From assembly GCF_910589235.1 (NCBI RefSeq), contig NC_060961.1, forward strand, positions 8,708,557-8,772,556: 64,000 nucleotides of DNA, given 5' to 3'. This DNA comes from Vespa crabro. Lineage: Eukaryota; Arthropoda; Insecta; Hymenoptera; Vespidae. Within the stretch, counting starts at the first letter, position 1. Each line of letters starts with the position of its first letter. Position numbers and translations under genes: made by a program. The notes under the pieces were generated by a model. That model was not told where the DNA came from. It made no database searches and was given only the letters and a program-made list of their open reading frames with translations. Of this stretch, positions 36,861 to 48,517 are shown one piece after another.

Positions 36861-37800
36861 ATGCCTCCTAAGGTAGCCAAAACTGCTAATGTCGGTGGTG
36901 ATACAATAGAATCTAAGAAAATTACGAATGCAGCGATTTGCGGAATACCCTGTAAGGATTCAATTTAAAGATAATATTTTATTTCTATTCCGAAGGATAT
37001 ACATAATGATTGCTAATTTTATGATTGAAAAGCTCCAGGACCAAAATACAAATTGAAAACGCTCGTTGGTCACGAAGATCATTGTATTTCGAAGTATCGA
37101 AATCCGGCATACACGTTTGGTATAAGACGTATGCCTGAAGACACATGTAAAGGTCCTGGACCAAAATATATGCTTCCAGAAGAAAAACTAAAAGGTTTTA
37201 CTCATGGATTCTTGTTAAAAACCACAGGTAATTAATCTCATAGATATTCGAGTTTCATTACTTATAAAAAGTATAGACATATATATTATGTTATGATATT
37301 ATAATAAAATTATTTATTTTGGTATTATAGATAAAACTTGTGGACCTGGTCCGAAATATTTTATACCAAGTCCTCCAAGCGGTCCTATGTTTTCTCTAGG
37401 ATGGCGTACCAAATACAGAAGTGATTGCGCATCACCTGGACCTTATGACATAAAGAACATCTTTCCTGGACCAAGCTTTACCATGTAAGACTTTAATATA
37501 TTTATTTTTGTCTTATTGATCATTGATTCTATATTATTTTATTTTTATAGAGGAGTACGTCTTCCGGATCTCAAATGTATTGGTGGACCAGGACCTTCTG
37601 GCATGTATACATTGGATGTGATTAAACCAAGGTCACCAATGTTTAGTTTAGGTTTTCTTCATCCCGATAAAGATATCTGTAAGAGTCCAGGACCTAAATA
37701 TGATCCCAAACTATTAGATCTATCACCAAAGTTTTCTTTTGGAATGAAGCATAGTGTTTGTGCACCACCGTACATCGTCGAGTGTGACGACAAATGTTGA
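36861..37800 (+). CDS. ODF3/SHIPPO-repeat sperm-tail protein, copy B
   Basis: Four exons, 36861-36951, 37033-37227, 37331-37484 and 37551-37800, total 690 nt and encode 229 residues. SHIPPO units include SPGPKYKL, GPGPKYMLP, GPGPKYFIP, SPGPYDI, GPGPSGMYT and SPGPKYDP, alternating with NPAYTFGIR, GPMFSLGW, SPMFSLGF and SPKFSFGMKHS. The C-terminal FSFGMKHSVCA parallels FGVRHSICAG of copy A. Intron phases are 1,1,2, the same as copy A, so the two arose by tandem duplication. The role inferred from the family is packing or stabilising flagellar microtubules or dense fibres. AATAAA at 37885-37890 is a likely polyadenylation signal. Confidence 0.9.
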
Positions 37801-38097
37801 ACGTAAAATTTATCGATCCAAGACTTTTAAAAACTGTTCCGATTATTTTTTTCCAATAGAAAACCGCCGTTCATATGAACTATCAATAAAGTCAATAATT
37901 TCAGTAAATAATATCACCATTAGATTTCATATGTATAATAAAAAAGTAAAGAATTTTGATTAAACTTATTATACTAAGAACAATAAACTACAAATACCTT
38001 CAAAATTGTCTAAGAACATTAACTCGTAAGTATTAATAAATATATTTTAAAACATAATATTGAAAGAACTTTGTAAGCATGATCATGTAAAATAGTT

Positions 38098-38466
38098 GGT
38101 CTTGTGTAATATAAACATATTCGGTTTTTTAATTAATTTTGACAATTATCAAGTTAGTTTTTTTTTGTATACCGACTCGTGATTATAGAAACTCTTTCTT
38201 ATTAAACGTGACAGCTTATAAATTCATACTATTGATATTTTTCCGATAATTTTTAAAGTCTTTAATCTACATGAAGTACAGTAATGTAATATTTGAACAA
38301 TAGTATTAACATTCGTTTAAATATTAAAATGACGGAAAGGCGCGTAAAATTTAAAATAATTTTAATATAAAATTCCTATACTTAAAAATTTTAATCTCAG
38401 TGTAGTTGATGTTGTATAATATAAACATATTCAGTTTTTTTATTGACTTTGACGATTACCGTATCA
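38098..38466. repeat. Diverged repeat pair, spacing about 308 bp
   Basis: The segment at 38098-38157 recurs at 38406-38466. Both share TATAATATAAACATATTC or a close form (TGTAATATAAAC in the first), followed by a T-run and TTTGAC(A/G)ATTA. About 80% of positions agree by eye, indicating an old tandem duplication. Confidence 0.6.
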
Positions 38467-39180
38467 GTTCTCCTTTGTCCTCTGACGAGTAAACATCGAA
38501 AATCCCTCAGGATGCGTTTGCTGCAAGTATCAACGAATATTTAAAGTAAGTAAATTTTTATATCACACGTTTCTTCAATTTATATAGTTTCTTATTATAA
38601 TAATAATACTAATAATTTTGTTGTTATTTTTTTATTTCAGAATATCATTGCAATTGCGCGCGAAGCAATGATGTAATCGAATGTTTATATCGCTAAAATA
38701 AAAATATCGCCAAGTAAAAAGTAGTGTTTATTCGTTCATGTTTCGCGATTTAAACAGCAAGTGTTTTTGCATCGACTGCGTGCAATGCAATAGTTACAAT
38801 CAGTGTTTGTTTGCAAAGTTTGCTTTTTTAGCAGTCGCACAGACTGTATTTATAAAAGATAGTAAATTTTCGCGAATTAACTTCAGTGACCGTTTATTAA
38901 AAAGTAACTATCGCAGTTACTTTTAGTAATGGTTAGAATCAATGCATCATTGAAGAGGATTTTGAACAACTTCAACTTACTTTATTTTCAATCATTTACG
39001 AATCATCCACCTTCAATTTCAATCTAAATCGCGGACGAGTGTTTTGGAGCCATCGCAGAACTTCTTAAGTAGTAAGTGAATTTTTAAGATCCTCTGATCA
39101 TTCAATCATGTCGAGATGAAAGGTCCGAATCTGCACCAGTGATCGGTTGTAATTAATTAGTAGAAGAGCATTAAGTGATT

Positions 39181-39222
39181 ACGAATAAATTTCTTAGGAA
39201 ATTTCCTAAGAAATTTATTCGT
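39181..39222. repeat. 42-bp perfect palindrome
   Basis: The left arm ACGAATAAATTTCTTAGGAA is followed without spacer by the exact reverse complement, giving 21 bp in each arm and no mismatch. It is not flanked by any coding feature. Confidence 0.95.
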
Positions 39223-40301
39223 GAACGGTTTCTTATATTTTGATTTATTTATTAAATTAGGATAAGGTCTTCTTGTTTAAATGCGTTAATTATAATTATT
39301 TCAAATTTTGAATATTTTAATGCATTATTAAATATTTTTCTCTCTCGAAAATTCCGAAGAATCGTTATTCAGTTTCTAATAAGAAATGAGAAAGAAAACA
39401 TTCGTGATGGATAGTCTCTGGATTATAAGCAAAATTATATGATTTGTTTTCTAATAATTACAGTAATCGCTTGTAAAAAGGAGTGTCTAAAGATTTTTTA
39501 TTATATTTTTAAAGTTAAATTAATCAAATATTTAACCAATTTTGTTAATAAAAGAAAAGTCTCGATAGAATCATTGCTTTTGAAAGAGGAAAGTAGAGTC
39601 ATTGATAAAAGACGAAGAGACTTATAGAATCACAGTTCGTAGACCCTAGAATAAATTAATCAATTTTTAGCATAAGATTTTCAACAATTAATATACTAAT
39701 TCTCGTTTCTCTTCCTATGCTTTCACGCTTTTTTTCAGGGTTGCGTTAGAGTTGCGTTAGATTTATCAGTTTTCTTCCAAGTTTTAGAATAAGGGATGAT
39801 TTTAATTCTTTGGCACTAACGGTAGTTATCGATTACTCTATAGTAGTAGTTAGAGCACAAAGCAAAGAAGAGGCTATATGCCGAAGAAGCCTCCACACAC
39901 TGTGGCTCAAAAGGACAACTATTAGGCTATTGAGTTATTTTCGAAAGTCTTCGGAATCTTTCAAGAATGGCTCTTGATCATATTTTAATTTTATCATTTT
40001 GTCATTTAATGCTCTTATGATGATGGGTGTAGGGGTATAGATTTAAGAAACTGAGCCGACGTAACATTCCGCTTCCGGTTTCATATTGCCACGTGTACGC
40101 GAATACGATCATTTTATATTTTATACATTTTTATTATCAAAGTTGAGTCATTAATTAATTACTTTTTTTTTTAAAGTTCTATATTAAAGTCGAGTCATAG
40201 ATTTTTCATTTATTCTTTTCTAATGTTAAATAAAATTCAAAATTTTATTCTAATAAAATCAAATTCCACGTTGAAGTCACAAATTTTTTATTTTTTTTCA
40301 G

Positions 40302-40417
40302 TGGAGACCATTAAATCTGCTCTGAATAAAGGTGCACATGGAGCTGAAGCGAACACACCAAGATATGTGCCAAGTTCTCACTTCGCCACGCGTTACGGGA
40401 AAAGAATATTTGTTTAG
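40302..40417 (+). CDS. Candidate last exon of a small secreted/amidated peptide precursor (uncertain)
   Basis: A strong polypyrimidine-CAG acceptor at 40301 precedes an open frame of about 38 codons to a TAG stop at 40415-40417. It reads ETIKSALNKGAHG and ends TPRYVPSSHFATRYGKRIFV. The Arg-Tyr-Gly-Lys-Arg sequence is the canonical amidation plus dibasic cleavage site of neuropeptide precursors. It would release a peptide ending in -FATRY-amide, with only three residues left before the stop. The codon content is less AT-driven than its surroundings. I do not recognise the peptide family and found no upstream signal-peptide exon. It does not fit the FFxxxRY-amide pattern of insect RYamides. It may be chance. 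Confidence 0.35.
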
Positions 40418-40507
40418 ATTAGGATTGAAAATTTCTTATTTTCCTTTTCTCTTTTAAATTTAAATTAAATTAAATTCAGAATTTTGTTTTTCATATATAT
40501 ATACTTT

Positions 40508-40511
<4 letters not shown>

Positions 40512-40567
<56 letters not shown>
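40512..40567. repeat. (AT)n microsatellite
   Basis: An uninterrupted AT run of about 56 bp, 95 bp after the candidate peptide stop. Confidence 0.95.
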
Positions 40568-40569
<2 letters not shown>

Positions 40570-41317
40570 TTTCTTTCCTTGTTTCTTTTCTTTTCTATAT
40601 TATCAAATTATATTGGAATCATTAAATTAGGGCTTATAAAATTATTTTAATAACATTTAAATAATGTATGAAGTGTAACTAATGAATATTTAAACAATAG
40701 GATATTATTAGCAACAATATAAAAATTGTAAGACACGTTAAATATAAAAGAAATTAAATTTTATCTTTTAATAAATATAAACTAACATTTTACTAACATT
40801 CGAACAATGTCTGAGGTACATGAACTATATATAATTACCTTATATTTAAACACTACAACATTTTTAATAACATTCAACAAAATTATATATATATATACTA
40901 TCGATTTAAAATTGGCCGCATTAAATACACATTGGCTTAGATTTTTGTACTAGAGGCAATAAATGGATCTTCAGATATAGGTTCACGTGGTGAGACCTAG
41001 ATCCTTAGTATTTGCGATTTATCGAAATCTTATAGTATATAAGTACTATCGAACGAATGGTTTCATATTTCAAAAATATCTTTTCAATCTAATTCATGTT
41101 AAATAAATTTAATACATTAAACTTACGGTTTACATTGCTAATCATACTTGAAAAGATAAATGAATTGGATATACTAGAATTCTAAAATAATTTCTTAAAG
41201 AAACGCACAGCAAATTTTTTTATCCCACTTATGCTCGCCATTTTTCCTATTTATTTTTATCAACTCTTATTAATTATTATTTATAAATCTCAGGTGGGAT
41301 CCATGTGTGGGATCTTT

Positions 41318-41880
41318 GGGATGGAACCTTGAGTCTCCTTCTTTCAGCAAGGAATATCGAGCTCAATTTCATTCATTTTTATTCTAGTTTTGCTTGATGG
41401 AATGATCTTCGAAATGTCCACTTCTTTTTCTCTTCTTTTTTTCTTTTCTTTCCTACTAAATTTTATCTCTTATTATTTTTTTTCTATCTCCTCTTTCTCC
41501 TTCTTTTTCAGACTGTATCATCGAAGACAAGGACTATTACAGAAGAGAATTATTACAGAAAAAGACCATCACAGAAAAGGACTATTACAGAAAAGAATCA
41601 TCAGATGGGACTCTTAAGAGAGATCTTGGGAAGTTATCCTTCTTTCAGTAAGGAAAATTAAGCTCGATTTTGGTACATTGATTTTGGCCAGGTGGAGCAA
41701 TATTCAATATGTCCACCTTTTGTTCTTCGTTTTATCGTTGTCACGTGCATGCACGTTCCAGCTCTTTTCTTTTCTTTCTCTGGCTTTCTTTTATTTTCTT
41801 TCTCCAACTCTTTTTTCTATCTCATATTTTTTTTCTTTCACTTCTTCTTTTTCAGAAATCATCGAAGGATCAATCATCAA
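41318..41880. repeat. Second diverged tandem duplication, unit about 300 bp
   Basis: Copies lie at 41318-41560 and 41616-41880. Shared landmarks are GATCTT(T)GGGA, TCCTTCTTTCAG(C/T)AAGGAA, GAGCTC/AAGCTC, AATGTCCAC, a long pyrimidine run and CTTCTTTTTCAGA followed by ATCATCGAAG. Each copy thus has an intron-like pyrimidine tract ending in an acceptor and a short exon-like segment. Confidence 0.65.
41529..41603. repeat. 16-bp minisatellite
   Basis: Four to five imperfect copies of a 16-bp unit (AAAAGGACTATTACAG type). The ACAG endings fall exactly 16 bp apart (41542, 41558, 41574, 41590). It lies in the exon-like segment of the first duplicated unit. Confidence 0.85.
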
Positions 41881-42896
41881 AGATTATCAAGGGATAGATT
41901 TATCATTGATTTTTACGCGAGAATACGGAAAGAATAGAGAGAACACTCATACACGTATCCATTTTTCTAATACTCGCGTGGGTGTCCGGCCGCGATTAAA
42001 GTCTTATCATGGATTTCGTTGTATTGTATGAAATTGGGGATACTTGAACGGTGTTACCTTGTAGTGGAGTATATGTAGCTACCGATGTTACGACAGTCTT
42101 GTTAACCGTAAGCGTGAACTGACTCTCCTCCAGATAGCGTTGGAAACCAGAATTCTCGATTAGCTCATATCACCTCGGATTTTAACGTAGTCACCGTTAT
42201 TCTAACACTCACGTGTATGTTCGCAGATGCGGATTTTAGAATAGTTAGCCTGTAGGTTTTTACATGCAGCAATTTTCAGACTTGGTTCGATAGATAGTGC
42301 TTGCAATATATTAATATCTAAATCTAAATTATATGACGGAAGTTATATCGGGCGAATGGTTGCATATTTCAAGGCGTTTCAATGGTGTTTTCAAACTAAT
42401 TCTGATTAACTATTAAATTATTTACATTTTATTTTGTTAATCATATTTTCGTAGATGAATATTGTAGATTAGATAGAATTCTAATATATTTAGTTAGAGA
42501 AAGACTCTGAAAAATTTATTTTTTTATTATTTTTATATATTCTAACTGATTCTCATTTATTATCATTTATCATCTCAGATATATTCATCGTTAATTGAAT
42601 AATAAAATGAATAATAAAAATGTCTATAAATATCAGTAAATTTCAAATTTGAAGTCAAGTTTATATATCGATCTATGAAGCACGAGATGGCGTTGATAGT
42701 CATATGCCATAAAATAATTTTTGGTTATATCTCACTATTAATCTTATACCACTGAGAATATTCTTCTTAATATATAACTTATGATTATTTTGCTGTAAAA
42801 GAGAAAAATATGTTACAGTATTAATTTTAGTATGAAAACTTGAACATATTTGTCGATATATTAAACAATTGTATATTTAAATAGAATATTGCAAAT

Positions 42897-44558
42897 ATGT
42901 CATTAACATCTCGTGAGTTTTATTTTTATTCAGAATATCTTAATATTCTAATGATTGTTTATGTAAATTTTATTGGTTATGTCATATGTATGGATTATAA
43001 TATTTAAGACATTTTTAGGATTATTATTACAATATTCATATCGATTAAGATGGCAAAAACAATATAGTACTTTGGTGAATGTATTTCCAAAGGATATAAT
43101 AGATGAACAATTTCAGAGTTTTCGTACAATAGAATCAAATCCGGTAAATCATAATGAACAACATTTGAATAGAATATATACAATACCAAGCCATATAGTC
43201 AAGACACTTTATCAAAATATTGGAATTCCAAAAAATTTTCTTACTCTTTCTACTGCTTTCAATGAATGTTCTCTATTAGTTAGAAATCCTGCCTTAGAAG
43301 TAATATCATATCTTGAACAAGCAGATTATAATAGACCTATAAACAAATATGTATTATGTATCCTTTCATTAATTTTTTACTTTAGAAAGTATTCTATCTA
43401 AAATATATATATATATAAAAATGATGACATTTCTTTAACCGCACATATAGATGGAAAATTTGGTACAGGAAAATCAATGACATTAATGCACATATTACAT
43501 TATGCTTTTATAAAGCAGATGATAATAGTACATGTGCCTTCACGTATGTAAAGTTATCATAATAATTATTTCACGTTTTATATTGTTCATATTATTTTAT
43601 ATCCATTAAATGACATATGTTTTATAAATTTTAGCTAACATTTGGTTTCGATTCCCAAAAGAAATTGCGAATTTGTATAAAAGTCCAGATATCATAGACT
43701 TACCAATTGATGCAGGGAAATGGTTATTATATTTTAAAAGTCAGAATAATGATCTTCTATCAAAACTTGATGTAAGTATTTACAAATGTTCATTTATAGA
43801 AATTTTATAATAATAAAAGTCGTGTTATAGCTTAAAATATCGAGAGATTATCAATGGAATATAAGAGAGAAAGCATCTAATGGTACTTCATTGTTAGAAA
43901 TGATAGAGTTTGGTATAAATAGAGTAAGATATGCATCCAGTGTAATAGATGCATTATTGATGGAATTAAAAGAAGCTAGCATTGCAGGAAAGTGTAAAGT
44001 TTTAACAGCTGTAGATGGTTATAATGCGTTTTGGTCAGATCAGACTGGAATACGCAATGATGCTAAAGTATGGGTCAACCCTCGACAAATATCATTAACT
44101 TTATCATTTCTAAATTTTATAAAAGCTGATTGGTGCAATGGAGCTGCCGTTTTAACATTAGATGCTAAAGCATGCAAGGTAATAATATGGAATAAAATCA
44201 ATTATTTAAAATTTGAATTTCTATTTACAAACTATATTTCTATTTATAAAACAATTCTATGTCTGTAATGTGCCTTTGCTTGTAACATTGATAACGATTG
44301 TATTATCATAATTGCCTTTAGGATAGAAGAGAATCTGACCATCCTAGATACTTGCTTGGTAAAGATGGCTTTGAATGTTTAGATCCTTTTATACCTATTT
44401 TATTAGAAAATTACAATAAAGCTGAATTTGAATCATTAATGGAATATTACAAGGAGCGAAAATGGATTAGGGATATTGATGCAGATGGATTAGCAGAAAT
44501 ATGGGCATTGACTATTGGTCATCCACTCGAAATAAGGCAAATTTGTAAATCCTTATAA
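42897..44558 (+). CDS. mRpS29: Mitochondrial small ribosomal subunit protein mS29 (DAP3)
   Basis: Six exons, 42897-42912, 43019-43357, 43451-43543, 43635-43771, 43831-44178 and 44322-44558, total 1170 nt and encode 389 residues. The tiny first exon (MSLTS) joined to exon 2 gives an Arg/Tyr-rich N-terminus (RLLLQYSYRLRWQKQYS), a good mitochondrial targeting sequence. The P-loop YGKFGTGKS covers residues 119-127. Family blocks follow: FGINRVRYAS, VDGYNAFW, FLNFIKADWCNGAA, LLGKDGFECLDPFIPILLENY and NPxxx-type C-terminal ends. mS29 is the GTP-binding protein of the mitoribosome small subunit and is also known as death-associated protein 3. AATAAA at 44569-44574 is the likely polyadenylation signal. 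It converges on the ref(2)P gene with 374 bp between stops. Confidence 0.95.
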
Positions 44559-44932
44559 AAATATTTTAAATAAAGTAAACAAAGAATTTGTTCGTTTCAA
44601 TCTAATAAAACCTTTCTAAAAGAGTAATTAAATGTATTTATATACATATGTATAAATTTCTCTTTTTTAATTTTGGATAAAATGTAAAGAAATAGAGAAC
44701 AATTACACACTGCACTACTTTATTGATTATTACATTATAATCTAAAAATTTTAGAACAAAAAAATCTAGAAATATTACATTTCTACATTTATATGTATAC
44801 TAAAGAAAAGTATATAGAATTATAGATTATTAAAGTTGGAATGTTACTATAATATTCAAAGATATATAACTTTATTTTTATATAAGATTCCCCTTAAGTT
44901 TTTTTAATAAGATATAGTCAAAATAGATTGTA

Positions 44933-46640
44933 TCATTCGCGTACGGGTGACAGCATATCCAAAACTTTTCCAATATCACCATCCTTGATTTCTAATAGTT
45001 GAGTAAGCCAACCACCTTCATTAGAAAATCCCATAGTCATCATAATTTCAACTGCATTTTGAATCTTTGGATTTCGATGATATATAATTTGTTGTTGAAT
45101 TGGTTTTGGTAATTGTGGATATAAATTTCCATTTGACTCTTCTTTTGTAGGTGCTGATGGAGTAATAACCTAAATATAAAAGTTTTATATAGCTTATTTA
45201 ATATATTTTGATTATAATATATTTTTCCATAAAAAAATTTTATTATTTTATATATGGATATATATATTTTCCTGTATCAAAGGTGCATAAACATTACCTT
45301 GTTTGGCACATTTTCGTTAATGGGTTGAGAAGAATAAGACAAAGTTTGATCAGTAACAGAAGTAGCAGCAGCAGCAGCAGAAGACCGTTCGTCTTTATTC
45401 AACATAGTCCAATCTTCGTCATCTGAGGATTTATCAGATTTTTCAGAAGGTGAATCATTTTTACTAGCTAAGGTTTCAACATTAGAAGCAGGAATATTAA
45501 TATTTTGTTCTTCTGTCAATTTCCTGCCTTCTCCAGAAAACTTTGCAGAAGCATTTTCATTTGTAGTTGATGATACTTTTGATTCAGCTTGTTTAGTAGG
45601 AGCATTTTTTTGCGACATATCAGATTTTTCATTATTTTTAACTTTCATACTGATGTCAATTCCAAGAGGATTTAAAAATTGAGCAATATTGTCTTCTACC
45701 ATTTTTAAAAGATCGATATGGGGTTTTGCTTCTTTTTTAGCTTCTTTAGGTAATGGTTCATTAGATGAAGGTATGGCTTCGGTCGCCGTTTCTGGCGGTT
45801 TTTGAATATTATTCTTTATGGGACACTCACCTGCATTATATGTCCAATCATTAAAATAATCTGCAAAAGTATCCACCCATGAAGAATTATCGCAATTTGG
45901 TCTAGATTTTCTGCAATGTTTCTCATTCATAGTTGGACATTCTCTACTATCCTCTGCTCTTGTATTATATGTAACACTTTTTCTAATAAATTTTTTCATA
46001 TGATGAGCCAAACGTCTACCATACCGTGATGTCCATTGCAATGGTACTGCTATACGAATCATGCAATGCTCAGGATGCATTCCTTTTGATTCACAATCAA
46101 AACATAAATCATAATCTGGACATTCAATACATTTATATCGAAAACCTTTAACGTTCTTATTGCAACCATCGCATATGATATTGTAATGAAGCACTCCTGC
46201 AATTTCTTCTGGTTGAACATATACATTTTTCTCATGGTCTACATGTTGTGTAATGTATAATTTACGAGGTCTAAGTCTTGGGGATTCAGTTAAAGCAATA
46301 AGTAACTCTTCATCAGTTGATATTGCTATCTGATCATTTTCGGCATCTGGAATATTTAACAATTAAAATTTCCTTAAAAATTTATACAAAATCAAGAAAG
46401 TGATAAACATTAATATAATATATATTATAAATTAATGAATAGTCAATCATTTAAAATTTTTAGATATTTACCGTTCCAGGTGATTGTAAATTGTTTCCCC
46501 TGTAAATTTGGAAAAACCGTTTGTAATTTTTCTCTCAAGTACATATAACTTCTTACAACGTCAGATTCAATTGTAAATCTTCGAATCTCTTCTTCCTTCG
46601 AGGATCCTTGAATTATCAAATATGCTTTGAAATGTTCCAT
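44933..46640 (-). CDS. ref(2)P: p62/sequestosome-1-like autophagy receptor, ref(2)P
   Basis: Three minus-strand exons, 46472-46640, 45298-46346 and 44933-45169, total 1455 nt and encode 484 residues. The domains are in family order. An N-terminal PB1 (residues 1-90) has the acidic OPCA stretch DAENDQIAISTDEEL that forms filaments. A ZZ zinc finger spans about 115-156, with CDGC, CIECPDYDLCFDC and HPEH motifs. A LIR motif DDEDWTML centres on Trp369 and binds Atg8. A C-terminal UBA (about 439-484, IMMTMGFSNEGGWLTQLL) binds ubiquitin. The protein collects ubiquitylated cargo for autophagy and signals in oxidative-stress and immune pathways. All key elements are present, so it is probably functional. 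Reading past the 45298 donor would replace the UBA with a short tail. Confidence 0.96.
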
Positions 46641-46715
46641 TTCGTAATAAGAAATTATCGTTTAAATTTGAATAAATCACAGATAGAGATCCAAAGAAAT
46701 GTTTTTTTCGATCAA

Positions 46716-46752
<37 letters not shown>

Positions 46753-47304
46753 ACGTAAAATCTTGTAAAATGACAACGTAAAATCACGATCACGATTAAG
46801 ACGCAATATGTCCCTGGAATTCTTTTGATGATTCTTTTATAGTCGAAGTGGGATATTGATTCACGTCAGCGTTAACGGCGCCTGCGTCAAATCAAAATGG
46901 CGGGGTATTGCTGACGAAGTAAAATTGAATACTTATAATGTGTATATCAAAGAGAGAATAGTTGAAATAAATCGATGGTAATTAAAATATTATTTATATT
47001 ATCGCAAACGTGGAAAAGATTTTCTTTTTTTATCGACTTTTCTTTATAACAGCTACGACATAATAATCATAACAATTCAATTCGGGAAGTATCATTCAGC
47101 GCCATTTTTGAATGAGATGCAGAATTCGAAGCTTCGTCATGTGACTTTATCTACACGTAAGAAATAACTCATACTGTACAGTGTAAAAGTTTAAAGTCAT
47201 GATAGTGAATTGCTATATTGCATCATAATACAGGTAGACCGAAACGAAATTCTTTTCTATTTCAGGAAATATGAATTTCTTTTTCGTAATACAGTAATGT
47301 ATAC

Positions 47305-47357
<53 letters not shown>

Positions 47358-47960
47358 TTAATATATATATATATATTATAATAATTAATTAAGTAATTAA
47401 TATATATATATATTATATTATAATATATATATATATATTAATTACATTATACAAATATTCATATTTCTATGAATATTTTATGATATTGGAGAAAGTATTA
47501 ATAAATTCTTAAACATACAATAATTGGAGATATAAAGAAATACGTCAAATATACCCACGTTTAATGGAATCGATTTTTGAAAATTAATTATTGTTTTGTT
47601 TGTTGAAAATAAATTGTAAACGAAAATAATATATTATTTTGACATAATCGTTTAAAATTTAGAGGGAAAGAAAGAACTAATACGTGACTAGGCCTGAGAC
47701 TGTAATAAAAAGTATTTCAAGTATTGAAATGTTTTTAAAAAATTAAAAAATTGTGTTTAAAAAGACAATTAGATTTTGTGATTTCAAGAATTGACATGAA
47801 ATGAATTCATTGTATCTATTGATATAAATTCTAAATTAAATATTATTTATTTACAAACATATTATTTATTTAATGTTGTAATCAGTTTTTTGTACTTCCT
47901 CAAAAGTTTCCTCAATCATAATAATTTTCCATAATAATCTACTGTTTGCGCATATGGAAA
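46641..47960. other. Intergenic, ref(2)P promoter side and AT tracts
   Basis: Upstream of ref(2)P there is an AT run (46722-46748) and a less AT-rich patch (46860-46915) with AAAATGGCGG, a YY1-like core. A GCGCCATTTTTGAATG follows at 47099. AT runs occur at 47306-47352 and 47400-47440. No gene is seen. Confidence 0.6.
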
Positions 47961-47962
47961 AA

Positions 47963-48517
47963 AACTAGAATATAACGTTTGGTGATCGTAAAATAATTTT
48001 GTCAAGTTCTTGCATCGTTTATATCGATTAGAACGTCTATTAAATTATTTTAATGGAAGTACGATGTCGTTTTTAAGACATTGCATTTAACATTTGTATG
48101 GAATAAAAACGAACCACGTGTGTCTATGTAGATACATAAACACAGATGGATTCACGTACATTTGCCAAACAAGAAAAGGAAAAGAACAAAAAAGAAAAAA
48201 GGGGAAATGAAAATAACCGATTATTAATCGATCGATGACAGACCAATACCGGAACGTATAAAATTATTATCGTCACAAGAATACATATGAAAACACATAC
48301 ACACAAACATATGCCGCGCGTTCATATCAATCAGCACTACAGTCGCAATATTCGAAGAAGTAATAAGTATCTCAATAGTTCAAAAATTTAGTTACGCCTG
48401 ATCTTCTTTCGTTATTGTGTAAACATTTTTTCCACGAATTTTATTAAAATAGTCTGTCGATTCGTTCTATTTGAGAAATAGTCCGATTCGTTCAATTTGA
48501 GAAATACGAAAGAAAAA
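47963..48517 (+). promoter_or_regulatory. Conserved upstream block of ionotropic receptor copy 1
   Basis: The segment 47963-48085 (ACTAGAATATAACGTTTGG onward) recurs, diverged, before three other receptor copies, near 51176-51345, 53308-53455 and 57130-57260. Shared text includes TATTAAATTATTTTAATGGAAGT and AAGACATTGCATTT. A second shared stretch starts at about 48215. A 26-bp tandem duplication lies at 48458-48483 and 48484-48509, just before the start codon. The block may be promoter or 5' UTR, or only part of the duplicated unit. Confidence 0.5.

Larger units (their letters stand above)
41038..42540. repeat. Diverged tandem duplication, copies about 1.3 kb apart
   Basis: About 180 bp at 41038-41220 align with 42335-42540. 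Shared landmarks are CGAATGGTT(T/G)CATATTTCAA, then TTTTCAA(T/A)CTAATTC, then TTAATCATA or CTAATCATA, TAGAATTCTAA and AATTT(A)TTTTTTTA. Each copy is followed by an AATCTCAG or CATCTCAG acceptor-like site. Divergence is substantial, with indels. Confidence 0.65.
37801..42896. other. Orphan region of diverged tandem duplications, possible noncoding or fast-evolving gene
   Basis: No recognised protein is found in 5.1 kb. The sequence is not simple AT filler. It contains pairs of diverged repeats several hundred to 1300 bp apart, several strong polypyrimidine-CAG acceptors (38640, 40301, 41512, 41855) and donor-like GTAAGT (38541), moderately GC-rich patches (41930-42240) and a 42-bp palindrome. 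A spliced noncoding RNA or a rapidly evolving orphan gene on the plus strand is possible. I could not link exons into one frame. Confidence 0.4.

Noticed and set aside
48497..48517. In-frame TTG start extending receptor copy 1 by seven residues
   Set aside because: Nuclear insect genes start at ATG. The ATG at 48518 directly precedes the signal peptide, as in copies 3 and 5.
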